Source: Streptomyces avermitilis MA-4680 = NBRC 14893 (GTDB lineage Bacteria > Actinomycetota > Actinomycetes > Streptomycetales > Streptomycetaceae). From it: a stretch of 64,000 nt of DNA. The notes under the pieces are model-generated. The model saw nothing but the letters and a program-made list of their open reading frames with translations, had not been told where the DNA came from and ran no database searches. The stretch is taken from positions 8,432,001 through 8,496,000 of the forward strand of contig NC_003155.5 of assembly GCF_000009765.2 (NCBI RefSeq), read 5' to 3'. Shown here one piece after another: positions 1-8,758 of the stretch (its first letter is position 1; every line of letters begins with the position of its first letter). A program made the translations under genes and the position numbers.

Positions 1-719
1 GGCATCTCAAGACCGTGCTCAGTGAGGCACTCGACTCCGAGTTCTCGGTGGGCGAGATCCTGCCGAACGAGCGTGACCTCGCGGCCCGCTTCGGCGTCGC
101 CCGCGCCACGCTCCGCCAGGCTCTGGAACAGCTCGAACTGGAAGGCCGGCTCCAGCGCCGCCGGGGTGTGGGCACCACGGTCGCCCCGCCCCGCATGGGG
201 GTGGCCGTCGGGTCCGAGCAGCACACCTGGCCGGGCGCGGCCGGTGACGCCTGGCAGCCCGTGGACTGCACGGTGGCGGCCCCGCCCCCCGCGGTCGCCG
301 GCGTCCTGGAGACCGGCCGGAACGAGCAGGTGCACACCGTACGCCGCTCCCGCGTCACTCACGGACACCCCGTCGCCGCCGAACTGCTCTACATCCCGGA
401 CTTTTCGGTGCCCGACCTGTCGGCCATCGACGCACCCTCCGGCGCCGCACGCGCGCGTGCCGTGCTGCGCGAGTTGCAGCGCCTGGAGCTGGAGGGCCAG
501 GACCGGGCCGTGGAGCTGGGCTCGGCCCGCGCCGAGGACGCCAAGGAACTCGACCGGCTGCCCGGCGCGCCCGTCCTCGTCGTCACGACCCGCTTCTTCG
601 CCGAGGGCCGTGCGGCGGCGGTCTCCGTCGCCACGTATCGCGCTGACACATGCCGACTGACCTTCGGTGACTCGGGGGGCGTGGAGATACACCACGACCC
701 GGAGCGCCGGGCTTCCTGA
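1..719 (+). CDS. GntR/HutC-family transcriptional regulator, 5' end cut by window
   Basis: Frame is open from base 3, and the reading H-L-K-T before the GTG at 15 looks like the usual GntR beginning, so the true start lies left of the window. A winged helix at about residues 10-60 contains the family signature (LPNERDLAARFGVARATLR). It is followed by a roughly 150-residue UTRA-like effector domain ending in the VSVATYRAD stretch typical of HutC/DasR members, which sense phosphosugars or amino-acid metabolites. Effector and targets cannot be read from the sequence because the upstream neighbour is missing. The gene is followed by an intrinsic terminator and faces the ROK regulator. Confidence 0.85.
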   Translation, partial: HLKTVLSEALDSEFSVGEILPNERDLAARFGVARATLRQALEQLELEGRLQRRRGVGTTVAPPRMGVAVGSEQHTWPGAAGDAWQPVDCTVAAPPPAVAGVLETGRNEQVHTVRRSRVTHGHPVAAELLYIPDFSVPDLSAIDAPSGAARARAVLRELQRLELEGQDRAVELGSARAEDAKELDRLPGAPVLVVTTRFFAEGRAAAVSVATYRADTCRLTFGDSGGVEIHHDPERRAS

Positions 720-811
720 ACGGTCCGCGGGACCGGCCACCGAGCCCGCCCGCACCCGCGGCGCCCCGGACAGCCGGACACCCGGTCAGCCGGACAATCC
801 AAGCCGCACCC

Positions 812-847
812 GTCGCGCCCCGGACAACCCGGGGCGCGACGCTTTTT
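812..847 (+). terminator. Intrinsic terminator after the GntR gene
   Basis: A perfect 10-bp stem (812-821 with 831-840, GTCGCGCCCC/GGGGCGCGAC) has a 9-nt loop and is followed by GCTTTTT. The T-tract is on the plus strand, so it ends transcription of the GntR gene. It lies between two convergent genes. Confidence 0.85.
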
Positions 848-854
848 CCGGACG

Positions 855-945
855 CGCCGCCTCTTACCCGTGGGGCCTACCCATACGGCTTACCCACAGG
901 GCTTGTCCGAGCGGCCTGGCCAAAGGGCTTACCCCAAGGGCCCGT
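855..945. repeat. Degenerate short repeats between convergent genes
   Basis: Several imperfect copies of a GGCTTACCC-like word (TTACCCGTGGGGC, CTACCCATACGGC, TTACCCACAGGGC, TTACCCCAAGGGC) follow each other at intervals of about 15-40 bp up to the ROK stop codon. No coding frame fits. The function is unknown. Confidence 0.4.
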
Positions 946-2103
946 TCAGCGCCGCGCCGTCACCGTGCCCTCCACCGCGAACAGCTGCTCCTCCACGTGG
1001 TCGAGGGCCAGACGCAGCGCCCCGGTCGCCACCGCCGCCTCGCCCAGCATCGACAGGGTCACCTTCGGCGGGCGCAGACAGTAGCGGGCCAGCTCGCGCC
1101 GCAGCGGGTCCAGCACGCCGTCCAGGCCCGCCGCCCAGCCGCCGATCACGACCAGTTCGGGGTCGAGGGCCAGGGCGAGGGCCGCCACGTCGTGCACAAG
1201 GCGCTGGATGAAGCGGTCGACGGCCGCACGGGCCCGCTGATCCCCCTCGCGCGCGTGCGCGAAGACCTCGGCGACCGCCCGCTCGTCGAGCGGATGCAGG
1301 GGCTCGTCGGTGGTCGACAACAGCGTCTCCGGGGTCGCCCCGCGGCCCAGCAGATGCAGCGCGCCGATCTCCCCGGCCGCGCCCCCGTAGCCCCGGTGCA
1401 GCCGCCCGCCGATCAGTGCGCCGGCCCCCGGGCTCAGCCCGGCCAGCACGAACACGAGGTCGTCGGACTCGGTCGCCGCGCCCTTCCAGTGCTCGGCGAC
1501 CGCCGCCGCGTTGGCGTCGTTCTCCACCAGCACCGGGCACTTGAAGGAACGGTTCAGCCGCTCGCCGAGACGCAGCCCCGTCCACTCCGGCAGCGCCGTC
1601 CCCAGCCGTACGGTGCCGTCCGCCTCGATGATGCCCGGGCTGCCGACCCCGACGGCGCGCAGGGAGCTGCGGGCGACGCCTGCCCGGCGCAGCAGCTCGG
1701 CGACCGCCGTACGCAGCCGCTCCAGCCGCTCGTCCGCCGAGGCGGTCTCGTCGACGTCCTTGGCCATGGCGCCCAGGACCCGGCCGTCCAGGTCCGCGAG
1801 GAGCGCGGCCACCCGGTGCGGGCCGATCTCCAGACCCAGCAGATGACCCGCCTCGGCCCGGAACCGGAAGCGGCGGGCGGGCCGCCCCTGGCGCCGGGCG
1901 GCACCTTCCTCGGCGGCCTTCTCGACCACGAGCCCGGCCTCGATCAACCCCTCCACGACACCCTCGACGGTGGGCCGGGACAGTCCGGTCACCCGGGTGA
2001 CCTCGGTGAGCGTCGCGCAGTCGGCGGCACGCAGCGCGTGCAGCACCACCGCGGAATTGATCCTTCGAAGCAGAGAGGGGTCCCCGCCGGTCAGCCGCCC
2101 CAA
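946..2103 (-). CDS. ROK-family transcriptional regulator
   Basis: This 385-residue protein has an N-terminal MarR-like helix-turn-helix at about residues 20-65, then an actin-fold ROK domain with GSPG at 154-157, ENDANAA at 194-200 and GAAGEIG at 241-247. Family members are sugar-responsive repressors or sugar kinases. The HTH and the lack of the zinc motif CxCGxxGCxE (here GRGATPETL) argue for a regulator with altered effector binding and not a kinase. It is monocistronic, convergent with the GntR gene, and 99 bp downstream of the response-regulator gene on the same strand. Its target is not evident. Confidence 0.88.
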   Translation of the reverse strand: MGRLTGGDPSLLRRINSAVVLHALRAADCATLTEVTRVTGLSRPTVEGVVEGLIEAGLVVEKAAEEGAARRQGRPARRFRFRAEAGHLLGLEIGPHRVAALLADLDGRVLGAMAKDVDETASADERLERLRTAVAELLRRAGVARSSLRAVGVGSPGIIEADGTVRLGTALPEWTGLRLGERLNRSFKCPVLVENDANAAAVAEHWKGAATESDDLVFVLAGLSPGAGALIGGRLHRGYGGAAGEIGALHLLGRGATPETLLSTTDEPLHPLDERAVAEVFAHAREGDQRARAAVDRFIQRLVHDVAALALALDPELVVIGGWAAGLDGVLDPLRRELARYCLRPPKVTLSMLGEAAVATGALRLALDHVEEQLFAVEGTVTARR

Positions 2104-2202
2104 CGTCCGTCCTCCCAGCTCGTGCGCGTGTTGGCCGGATCGTACTCGGCGCGGCGGACCCCGGCGAGTGCCGGGCCCGGCCTTCCTGCCGCCGGGCCGC
2201 CG

Positions 2203-2865
2203 TCAGCCCGGCGCCACGAACCCCGACTCGTACGCCGCGATCACCGCCTGGGTACGATCGCGCGCCCCCAGCTTGGCCAGGACGGCGCTCACATGCGACT
2301 TCACCGTCTCCGTCCCGACGACCAGCTGCCCGGCGATCTCCGCGTTCGACAGCCCCCGGGCCATCAGCCGGAGTACCTCCCCTTCACGGTCGGTCAGCGC
2401 GGCCCGCTCCATCACCGCGCGGGCCGCCCGGTTCCCGCCGCCGTCCCCGTGCTCGGCGGCCAACTGCCGTACCGAGGCCGGGAACAGCAGGGACTCGCCC
2501 TCGGCGACCAGCCGCACCGCGTGCACGATCTCGGCCGGCCGCGCCCGCTTCAGCAGAAAACCGTCCGCTCCCGCGCGCAGCGCCTCGTACACGTACTCGT
2601 CGTTCTCGAAGGTCGTCACCACGAGGATCTTCGGCGGCCGGTCGACGGTGCGCAGCACGGCGCGGGTGGCCTCGATCCCGTCCATCAACGGCATGCGTAC
2701 GTCCATGGCGACGACGTCGGGCCGCAACTGCCGCACCAGGGGAATCACCGCCGCACCGTCCGCCGCCTCGCCGACGACCTCGATGTCGGGCTGCGCCTCC
2801 AGGACGGCGCGCAGACCCGCGCGGACGAGGGGCTCGTCGTCGACGAGCAGAACGGTGACCGGCAC
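2203..2865 (-). CDS. NarL/LuxR-type response regulator
   Basis: The 220-residue protein has a receiver domain at 1-120 with the acidic pocket DD at 9-10, phospho-acceptor Asp55 in AMDVRMP, and the conserved Lys106. A LuxR-type HTH at about 152-218 begins LTDREGEVLRLMARG. The histidine kinase ends just 14 bp upstream, so the two form a kinase-then-regulator operon. An ABC exporter is divergent from the kinase. In streptomycetes this arrangement commonly means the two-component system controls the neighbouring exporter, which is an inference here. Confidence 0.92.
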   Translation of the reverse strand: MPVTVLLVDDEPLVRAGLRAVLEAQPDIEVVGEAADGAAVIPLVRQLRPDVVAMDVRMPLMDGIEATRAVLRTVDRPPKILVVTTFENDEYVYEALRAGADGFLLKRARPAEIVHAVRLVAEGESLLFPASVRQLAAEHGDGGGNRAARAVMERAALTDREGEVLRLMARGLSNAEIAGQLVVGTETVKSHVSAVLAKLGARDRTQAVIAAYESGFVAPG

Positions 2866-2879
2866 CCGGCCAGCGTAGA

Positions 2880-4058
2880 TCAGCGCAGCGGCAGCTCGAC
2901 ATGCACCTGCCAGTCACCGTCGGCCGGACCCGTCCGGGCCCGGCCGCCGAGCAGTGCGGCCCGCTCCCGTATGCCCCGCAGCCCGCTGCCCCGCAGTCCG
3001 CCGCCCGGGCCGGGCCCGGGCGGCCTCGTGGTGAGCGGATTGCGGATCTCCAGGGTGACGTCGGCGTCCTGGACCGCGATACGGACGTGCACCGGGACGC
3101 CGCCCGCGTGCCGGATCACATTGGTCAGGGACTCCTGGAGGATGCGGTAGCCCTCGCGGGAGACCGGGCCCGGGACCGACTCCACGGGGCCGGACCACTC
3201 GGCCTCGACCTTCGCTCCCGAGGCGCGCGCCGACTCGAGGAGCCGGTCGGCCTCGGCCAGCGTCGGGCGGCTGCTCGCGGGCCGCTCCGCCTCGCGCAGC
3301 ACGCCGAGCACCCGCTCCAGGTCCTCCAGCGCGGCCCGCCCGGTCTCCTCGATGGCGTCCAGCGCCCGGTCGGTGAACCGCGGATCGCCCGCCGCGCGCG
3401 CGGCGCCCGCCTGCACCACCGCCACGGTCAGGGCGTGACCGATGGAGTCGTGCAGCTCGCGGGCGATACGCGTGCGCTCCAGGAGGTGCTCGGTGCGCTC
3501 CTCGAGGGCGGCGAGTCGCTCACCGGCCGAGGGGCCGAGCAGACCGCGTGCCACGGCGGTGATCAGCTCACCCAGGCCCACCACCGCCCCGTACAGGACG
3601 AGCAACGTCAACGGGATCAGCAGCGCGTACGCCCAGTGGGGATCCGACACCCGGAACAAAGGGTTGTCGACCGGTGCCGGGCCGGTGGCGGACCTGACCA
3701 GATCCACGGCGATCGTCGGCAACCAGACGGTCGCTCCCAAGGTCACCGCTCCGAGCGCCATACGCACCTCGAGCCACAGCACCGTCCGCAGCCGGTCGCC
3801 CCAAGTCGCCGAGGGCGCGGCCGAGATGGCGGCGTTCCGGCCGCCCCGGTCGCCCGGAGCCAGCAGCAACTGCGCCTGCACGCCCTCGCCCAGCCGCACC
3901 GCCGGGATCAGGCCCAGCGGAATGAGCACGAGCGCGGGCATCCACCACCGCCGCATGTCGATGAACAGCCACACGCTTTCGAACAGCATCGGCACCCACA
4001 GGTGCAGCAAGCGCGTGTACGTGGTCCCCCGGCTCAGGGGGCGCAGGAAGCGGCCCAT
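2880..4058 (-). CDS. Sensor histidine kinase, HisKA_3 type
   Basis: The start is ATG at 4058 (MGRFLRPLSRG). The frame is open further upstream, but that part overlaps the divergent ABC gene and has no kinase character. The 392-residue protein has about four hydrophobic segments in residues 20-170, a dimerisation/phospho-acceptor helix with His203 in RIARELHDSIGH, and a C-terminal HATPase with the GSGLRGIRERAALLG G-box. It would phosphorylate the regulator 14 bp downstream. No extracellular sensor domain is visible, so sensing is probably through the membrane region, as in DesK-like kinases, or by the exporter. Confidence 0.9.
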   Translation of the reverse strand: MGRFLRPLSRGTTYTRLLHLWVPMLFESVWLFIDMRRWWMPALVLIPLGLIPAVRLGEGVQAQLLLAPGDRGGRNAAISAAPSATWGDRLRTVLWLEVRMALGAVTLGATVWLPTIAVDLVRSATGPAPVDNPLFRVSDPHWAYALLIPLTLLVLYGAVVGLGELITAVARGLLGPSAGERLAALEERTEHLLERTRIARELHDSIGHALTVAVVQAGAARAAGDPRFTDRALDAIEETGRAALEDLERVLGVLREAERPASSRPTLAEADRLLESARASGAKVEAEWSGPVESVPGPVSREGYRILQESLTNVIRHAGGVPVHVRIAVQDADVTLEIRNPLTTRPPGPGPGGGLRGSGLRGIRERAALLGGRARTGPADGDWQVHVELPLR

Positions 4059-4166
4059 GGGGGCATCGTGCCAGCCGCCCCCGACCACGGACCTCCCCCG
4101 GGCGGGGGAGACGATCTCCACCGGCGGGGGAGGCCCCGGCCCCCCGACCGAGGCCACGCTGAGGCC

Positions 4167-5093
4167 ATGACCAGCATCGACGTCCAAGACCTCACCAAGG
4201 AGTACGGCACCGGACGAGCCGTGGACCGGCTCACCTTCCAGGTGCTTCCGGGGCGCGTCACCGGCTTCCTCGGCCCCAACGGCGCAGGCAAGTCCACCAC
4301 CATGAGGCTCGTGCTCGGACTCGACCGTCCCACGTCCGGCACCGCCACCGTCGGTGGCCGCCCCTACGCCGCGCTCCATGAACCCCTGCGTCAGGTGGGA
4401 GCGTTGCTCGACGCACGGGCCGCCCACGGGTCACGTACCGCCCGGGCCCACCTGAGGGCACTGGCCGCGAGCAACCGCATCCCCGACCGCCGCGTCGACG
4501 AGGTGCTGGAGGAGACCGGGCTCGCGTCGGTGGCGCGGCGCCGGGTGAAGACGTACTCGCTGGGCATGCGGCAGCGGCTCGGCATCGCCGCAGCCCTCCT
4601 CGGCGACCCGCCCGTCGTGCTGCTCGACGAACCGTCCAACGGCCTCGACCCCGAAGGCATCATCTGGATCCGCGAGCTGCTGCGCCGCCTCGCCCGCGAG
4701 GGCCGCACCGTGCTGGTCTCCAGCCATCTGATGAACGAGACCGCGTCCTTCGCCGACCAGCTCGTCGTCCTGGGACGCGGCCGGCTGCTCGCCGACCTGC
4801 CGATGCGGGAGTTCATCGACGCGCGCGTGCAGCCCCGGGTACGGGTGCGCACCAGCGACGGCGCCGTGCTGGGCGCACTGCTCGCCCGGCACGGATACGA
4901 GGCGGCCGAGGCCGAGGACGGACGGTGGACCGTGCGGCACGCGCGCGTGGCGGACATCGGGCGCCTCGCCTCGGACGCGGGCGTCTCCATCCTCGAACTC
5001 GCCGCGGAAGAGGGCACCTTGGAGCAGGCCTATCTCGACCTGACGGCCGCCGAGGCCGAGTTCACGACCCCGACGCAGCCGCAGGAGGCCTGA
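4167..5093 (+). CDS. ABC exporter ATP-binding protein (DrrA-like)
   Basis: The start is ATG at 4167 (MTSIDVQDLTKEYG); the longer open frame upstream runs antisense to the kinase and is ignored. The 308-residue protein has Walker A GPNGAGKS at 36-43, signature SLGMRQ at 131-136, Walker B VVLLDE at 150-155 and the H-loop His at 187. A C-terminal accessory region of about 90 residues is like that of drug- and lantibiotic-type exporters. The permease gene follows after 3 bp. The pair is transcribed divergently from the histidine kinase (108-bp spacer), which likely holds the controlled promoter. Confidence 0.93.
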   Translation: MTSIDVQDLTKEYGTGRAVDRLTFQVLPGRVTGFLGPNGAGKSTTMRLVLGLDRPTSGTATVGGRPYAALHEPLRQVGALLDARAAHGSRTARAHLRALAASNRIPDRRVDEVLEETGLASVARRRVKTYSLGMRQRLGIAAALLGDPPVVLLDEPSNGLDPEGIIWIRELLRRLAREGRTVLVSSHLMNETASFADQLVVLGRGRLLADLPMREFIDARVQPRVRVRTSDGAVLGALLARHGYEAAEAEDGRWTVRHARVADIGRLASDAGVSILELAAEEGTLEQAYLDLTAAEAEFTTPTQPQEA

Positions 5094-5096
5094 GCC

Positions 5097-5819
5097 ATGC
5101 CCTTCGCACCCGCACTCCACGCCGAGTGGATCAAGATCCGTACGCTGCGGTCACTGGTCGGCGGACTGCTCGCCGTCTTCCTGGTGACCGTCCTCTTCTC
5201 CGCGCTCGCCGGGCTCGACTCCGAAGGCCCGGACTTCGACCCCCTGTTCTCGGCGTTCTTCGGCGTCAACTTCGGGCAGATCGCCGCGATCGCGTTCGGT
5301 ACGACGGCCGTTTCGGCCGAGTTCGAGGGCGGGGCCCTTCAGGTGTCGCTGGCCGCGATGCCCCGTCGCGGCCGCTGGTTCGCGGCCAAGGCCGTCGCGA
5401 TCGGCGTCCCCGTCCTCGCCGTCGGCCTGGTCACGGGGTTCGTGAGCCTCGCGGTGGGCAAGGCCGTCCTCGGGGCCGAGGCGAGCGGGCTGACCTGGGA
5501 CGAAGGGCTGCGTGGAGCTCTCGGCTGCGCCCTCTACCTCACGTTGATGGCGCTGTTCGCCGCGGGACTCGCGGCCCTGCTGCGCAGCGGAGTCGCCACG
5601 CTGAGCGTGCTCGTCCCGTTCCTTCTCATCGTGTCGTTCGTGGTCGGGGGAGCCTCGGGCACCGCCGCCGACCTGCTGCCCGACCAGGCGGGCCGGCTCG
5701 TCCTCCACGAGACGTCCGACAGCGTCCTCGGACCCTGGACCGGTCTGGCGGTGACCGCGCTGTGGGCGGCGGCCGCGCTGTTCGCCGGGGCATGGAGCGT
5801 ACGCCGCCGGGACGCCTGA
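5097..5819 (+). CDS. ABC exporter permease (ABC-2 type)
   Basis: This 240-residue hydrophobic protein has about six membrane spans. It begins with the conserved amphipathic start of ABC-2 permeases (ALHAEWIKIRTLRS). Its ATG follows the ATPase stop codon by 3 bp, so the two are translationally linked and should form a dimeric exporter. The substrate is unknown. The setting beside a NarL-type two-component system is typical of systems that detoxify cell-envelope-active compounds. Confidence 0.88.
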   Translation: MPFAPALHAEWIKIRTLRSLVGGLLAVFLVTVLFSALAGLDSEGPDFDPLFSAFFGVNFGQIAAIAFGTTAVSAEFEGGALQVSLAAMPRRGRWFAAKAVAIGVPVLAVGLVTGFVSLAVGKAVLGAEASGLTWDEGLRGALGCALYLTLMALFAAGLAALLRSGVATLSVLVPFLLIVSFVVGGASGTAADLLPDQAGRLVLHETSDSVLGPWTGLAVTALWAAAALFAGAWSVRRRDA

Positions 5820-5876
5820 CCTCACGCACCTGGTGACGCCACACCCATTGTCAGAGGCGACGGGTTTACTGGATCC

Positions 5877-6317
5877 ATGACCATCGAGCAGTGCCTCGCC
5901 ACGATCGACCTGCTGTGCGCCCGCCCGTTCCCGGCGGAGCACGGCAGGACGGACGTGGGCTCGGGGGGACCGGGCTATCACATCGCCGAGTTAGGGACGA
6001 GCGACGGTTACGGGGCGGAGGACTGCTGGGACCGGGCCGAGACGGCGGAGGAGTGCTACGAGCGCGGAGAGGAGGTACGCGATCAGCTGACCGGCCGGTG
6101 GGGGCCGTCCGACCACATCGGCCTCCAGACCGTCCAACTGCGCACGGAGACCGAGGACATACCCGAGCCCTGGGTGCACCTCAGCGCACGCGTGGGCGAC
6201 ATCCACCTCTGGCGGACGGAGGGGAACGGCCGCTGGATCGCCCTCGGAGTCGCCGACCGCGACGAGGCGGACGAGATACGGCTCCTGGTCGTCGTCACGG
6301 AGATCGACCCTCCCTGA
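5877..6317 (+). CDS. Conserved hypothetical protein, 146 aa
   Basis: This is a soluble acidic protein with no recognised domain. It starts at ATG 5877 and is preceded by a 57-bp spacer after the exporter permease. Codon use matches its neighbours (strong G/C at third positions), supporting a real gene. Tryptophan- and acid-rich segments are spread through the sequence (DCWDRAE, EPWVHLSARVGDIHLW). It is convergent with mug. I recognise no function. Confidence 0.75.
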   Translation: MTIEQCLATIDLLCARPFPAEHGRTDVGSGGPGYHIAELGTSDGYGAEDCWDRAETAEECYERGEEVRDQLTGRWGPSDHIGLQTVQLRTETEDIPEPWVHLSARVGDIHLWRTEGNGRWIALGVADRDEADEIRLLVVVTEIDPP

Positions 6318-6342
6318 CGCCGGCTCACGAGCCGATGCCGGC

Positions 6343-6891
6343 TCACGCGTCCCGCGCGGCCTCCCGCAACCGTCCGAACTCCTCCGCCATCGTCGCCGCC
6401 GTCCAATGCGCGTTCAGCCCGCTGGGGTTGGGCAGCACCCACACCCGACTGGCGCCGATCGTCCGCTCCTGCGGTCCCACCCGCGCCTTCCGGTCGTCGA
6501 AGGCCGCCCGGTACGCGGTCACCCCCACCACCGCGAGCCACCGAGGACGCAGCCGCTCCACCTTGGCACCGAGCAGCCGCCCGCCCTCCCGGTACTCCTG
6601 CGCGGTCAGCTCGTCGGCACGCGCGGTCGCGCGCGCCACCACGTTCGTGATCCCGAGGCCGTACGAGAGCAACTCGCCCTGTTCCGAAGGCTTCAAGAGC
6701 CGCGGGGTGAAGCCGGACAGGTGCAGCACGGGCCAGAAGCGGTTGCCGGGGCGGGCGAAGTGATGGCCCGTCGCCGCCGTCATCAGGCCCGGATTGATAC
6801 CGCAGAACAGAACACTGAGGCCGTCCGCGACGACGTCCGGTACCAGACGGTCGCGGGCGGCCTCCAGCTCCGCCGGGGTGAACCGGGTCAG
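6343..6891 (-). CDS. mug: Mismatch-specific (G/U, G/T) DNA glycosylase, probable CTG start
   Basis: This belongs to the Mug/TDG family of uracil/thymine glycosylases that remove U or T from G mispairs. The active-site motif GINPG lies upstream of the first ATG (6783). It is reached only by reading back to a CTG at 6891, which gives LTRFTPAELEAARD and a normal length of 182 residues. GINPG is then at 31-35 and the minor-groove motif NPSGLNAHW at 155-163. No ATG, GTG or TTG exists in frame between 6783 and the purB end. The CTG overlaps the purB TGA as CTGA, and GGGGGCGA upstream could serve as ribosome site. The product is sure; the start is inferred. Confidence 0.85.
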   Translation of the reverse strand: MTRFTPAELEAARDRLVPDVVADGLSVLFCGINPGLMTAATGHHFARPGNRFWPVLHLSGFTPRLLKPSEQGELLSYGLGITNVVARATARADELTAQEYREGGRLLGAKVERLRPRWLAVVGVTAYRAAFDDRKARVGPQERTIGASRVWVLPNPSGLNAHWTAATMAEEFGRLREAARDA

Positions 6892-8327
6892 AGGATCGCC
6901 CCCGGGGTGTAGGCCGCCGCCTCGGGGTGCTGCTTCACGATCTCCTCGATGCGGCCGACGACCACGGCGACCTGGTCGGCGGCGGCGCCCGTGAAGGACA
7001 GCTTGTCCGCCATCAGCTCGTCGAGCTGGGCACGGTCCAGCGGGATGCGCCCGTCGGCGGCGAGCTTGTCCAGCAGCTCGTTGCGCTCGGCGCCCTGCTC
7101 GCGCATGGCGAGGGCGGAGGCCACGGCGTTCTCCTTGATGGCCTCGTGCGCGACCTCACGGCCGACACCCGCACGCACCGCGCCCATCAGCACCTTGGTG
7201 GTCGCGAGGAACGGCAGGTAGCGGTCCAGCTCACGGGCGACGACCGCCGGGAACGCGCCGAACTCGTCGAGCACCGTCAAGAACGTCTCCAGCAGACCGT
7301 CGAGCGCGAAGAACGCGTCGGGCAGCGCGACCCGGCGCACCACCGAGCAGGACACGTCGCCCTCGTTCCACTGGTCGCCCGCCAGCTCGCCCGTCATCGA
7401 GGCGTAGCCGCGCAGGATGACCATGAGGCCGTTGACGCGCTCGCAGGAGCGGGTGTTCATCTTGTGCGGCATCGCGGAGGAACCGACCTGGCCCGGCTTG
7501 AAGCCCTCGGTCACCAGCTCGTGCCCGGCCATCAGCCGGATCGTCTTCGCCAGCGACGAAGGCGCCGCGGCCAGCTGCACCAGCGCGGTCACGACCTCGT
7601 AGTCGAGCGAGCGCGGGTAGACCTGGCCGACCGAGGTGAACGCCTGGGAGAAGCCCAGGTGGCGGGCGATCCGCTGCTCCAGCTCCGCGAGCTTGGCCGC
7701 GTCGCCGCCGAGCAGGTCGAGCATGTCCTGAGCGGTGCCGACCGGGCCCTTGATGCCGCGCAGCGGGTAGCGGCCGAGGAGCTCCTCGACGCGGCCGTAC
7801 GCGACGAGCAGCTCGTCGGCAGCGGTCGCGAAACGCTTGCCGAGGGTGGTGGCCTGCGCGGCGACATTGTGCGACCGGCCGGCCATGACCAGCTCGGCGT
7901 ACTCGCCCGAGAGCTTGCCGAGCCGGGCGAGGACGGACACCGTGCGGTCGCGCATCAGCTCCAGCGAGAGCCGGATCTGCAGCTGCTCCACGTTCTCGGT
8001 GAGGTCACGGGACGTCATGCCCTTGTGCACGTGCTCGTGCCCGGCGAGGTCGTTGAACTCCTCGATCCGCGCCTTGACGTCATGCCGGGTGACCTTCTCG
8101 CGCTCCGCGATCGAGGCGAGGTCGACCTGGTCGAGGACGCGCTCGTAGTCGGCGATCGCCGCGTCCGGCACCTCGATCCCCAGGTCCTTCTGGGCCCGCA
8201 GTACGGCGAGCCAGAGCTGTCGCTCCAGCTTCACCTTCTGCTCGGGGGACCATAGCGTGGCGAGCTCGGCGGAGGCGTAGCGTCCGGCGAGGACGTTGGG
8301 GATACGGGGCTTGGCAGGCGCAGTCAC
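6888..8327 (-). CDS. purB: Adenylosuccinate lyase
   Basis: PurB catalyses two fumarate eliminations in purine synthesis: SAICAR to AICAR and adenylosuccinate to AMP. The chosen start is GTG 8327 (MTAPAKPRIPNVLAGRYAS), giving 479 residues, normal for the actinobacterial long form. The fumarase/aspartase signature GSSAMPHKMN is at 282-291, and the catalytic His region TSRDLTEN is at about 105-112. It is the first gene of a two-gene unit with mug, whose start overlaps the purB stop. The coupling of purine synthesis and base repair is positional only. Confidence 0.95.
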   Translation of the reverse strand: MTAPAKPRIPNVLAGRYASAELATLWSPEQKVKLERQLWLAVLRAQKDLGIEVPDAAIADYERVLDQVDLASIAEREKVTRHDVKARIEEFNDLAGHEHVHKGMTSRDLTENVEQLQIRLSLELMRDRTVSVLARLGKLSGEYAELVMAGRSHNVAAQATTLGKRFATAADELLVAYGRVEELLGRYPLRGIKGPVGTAQDMLDLLGGDAAKLAELEQRIARHLGFSQAFTSVGQVYPRSLDYEVVTALVQLAAAPSSLAKTIRLMAGHELVTEGFKPGQVGSSAMPHKMNTRSCERVNGLMVILRGYASMTGELAGDQWNEGDVSCSVVRRVALPDAFFALDGLLETFLTVLDEFGAFPAVVARELDRYLPFLATTKVLMGAVRAGVGREVAHEAIKENAVASALAMREQGAERNELLDKLAADGRIPLDRAQLDELMADKLSFTGAAADQVAVVVGRIEEIVKQHPEAAAYTPGAIL

Positions 8328-8386
8328 GTGTATGGATTCTACTGGCGATTCGTGCAGGCCAGCGCCGCGGGGTTGTTTGTCGGAAG

Positions 8387-8737
8387 CTACGAAGGCGGCG
8401 CGGCCCCGTCCGCGATCTCCGCCAGCACGTCCCCGTGGCACAGCTCGGGTGCGCACCAGCACGCCAGCGTCCTGCCCCGCAGCGCCGGCACCTGGGCCAG
8501 CAGCTCGGGGTGCTCCACGAGGTACGCCCGGTACTTGGCCATCACTTCGGCGCGGGTGCCGTCGCGCTTCCGCGTGGGGGTGTCAGGGGCGAACGGGTTG
8601 TACAGCGGGTGCTGCGGCAGGTCCCAGTGGCCCATGGTCCAGCGGCGGCCGATGTACACCAGGTCCTCGGGCGCGTCCTCCAGCCGGGGGCCGAAGTCGT
8701 GGATGCGGCCCTTCAGGTTGATCACCACGGTGGTCAC
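8387..8737 (-). CDS. DUF4326 domain protein
   Basis: This small 116-residue protein carries the DUF4326 hallmark near the C-terminus: LACWCAPELCHGDVLAE, a Cys/His cluster that could bind metal. The N-terminal half holds the conserved VYIGRRWTMGHWDLPQHPLYNPF segment. Members occur in phages and bacteria without a defined role. It lies between the SGNH hydrolase and purB on the same strand, and its stop TAG at 8387 lies 59 bp before the purB GTG. Confidence 0.82.
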   Translation of the reverse strand: MTTVVINLKGRIHDFGPRLEDAPEDLVYIGRRWTMGHWDLPQHPLYNPFAPDTPTRKRDGTRAEVMAKYRAYLVEHPELLAQVPALRGRTLACWCAPELCHGDVLAEIADGAAPPS

Positions 8738-8758
8738 GCCGGGCTCCCTCCGGAGTGG

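Noticed and set aside
667-3150. Very long plus-strand open frame of 827 codons
   Set aside because: It runs antisense to the ROK, response-regulator and kinase genes. Arg/Pro/Gly-rich composition and absence of domains are typical of shadow frames in high-G+C DNA.
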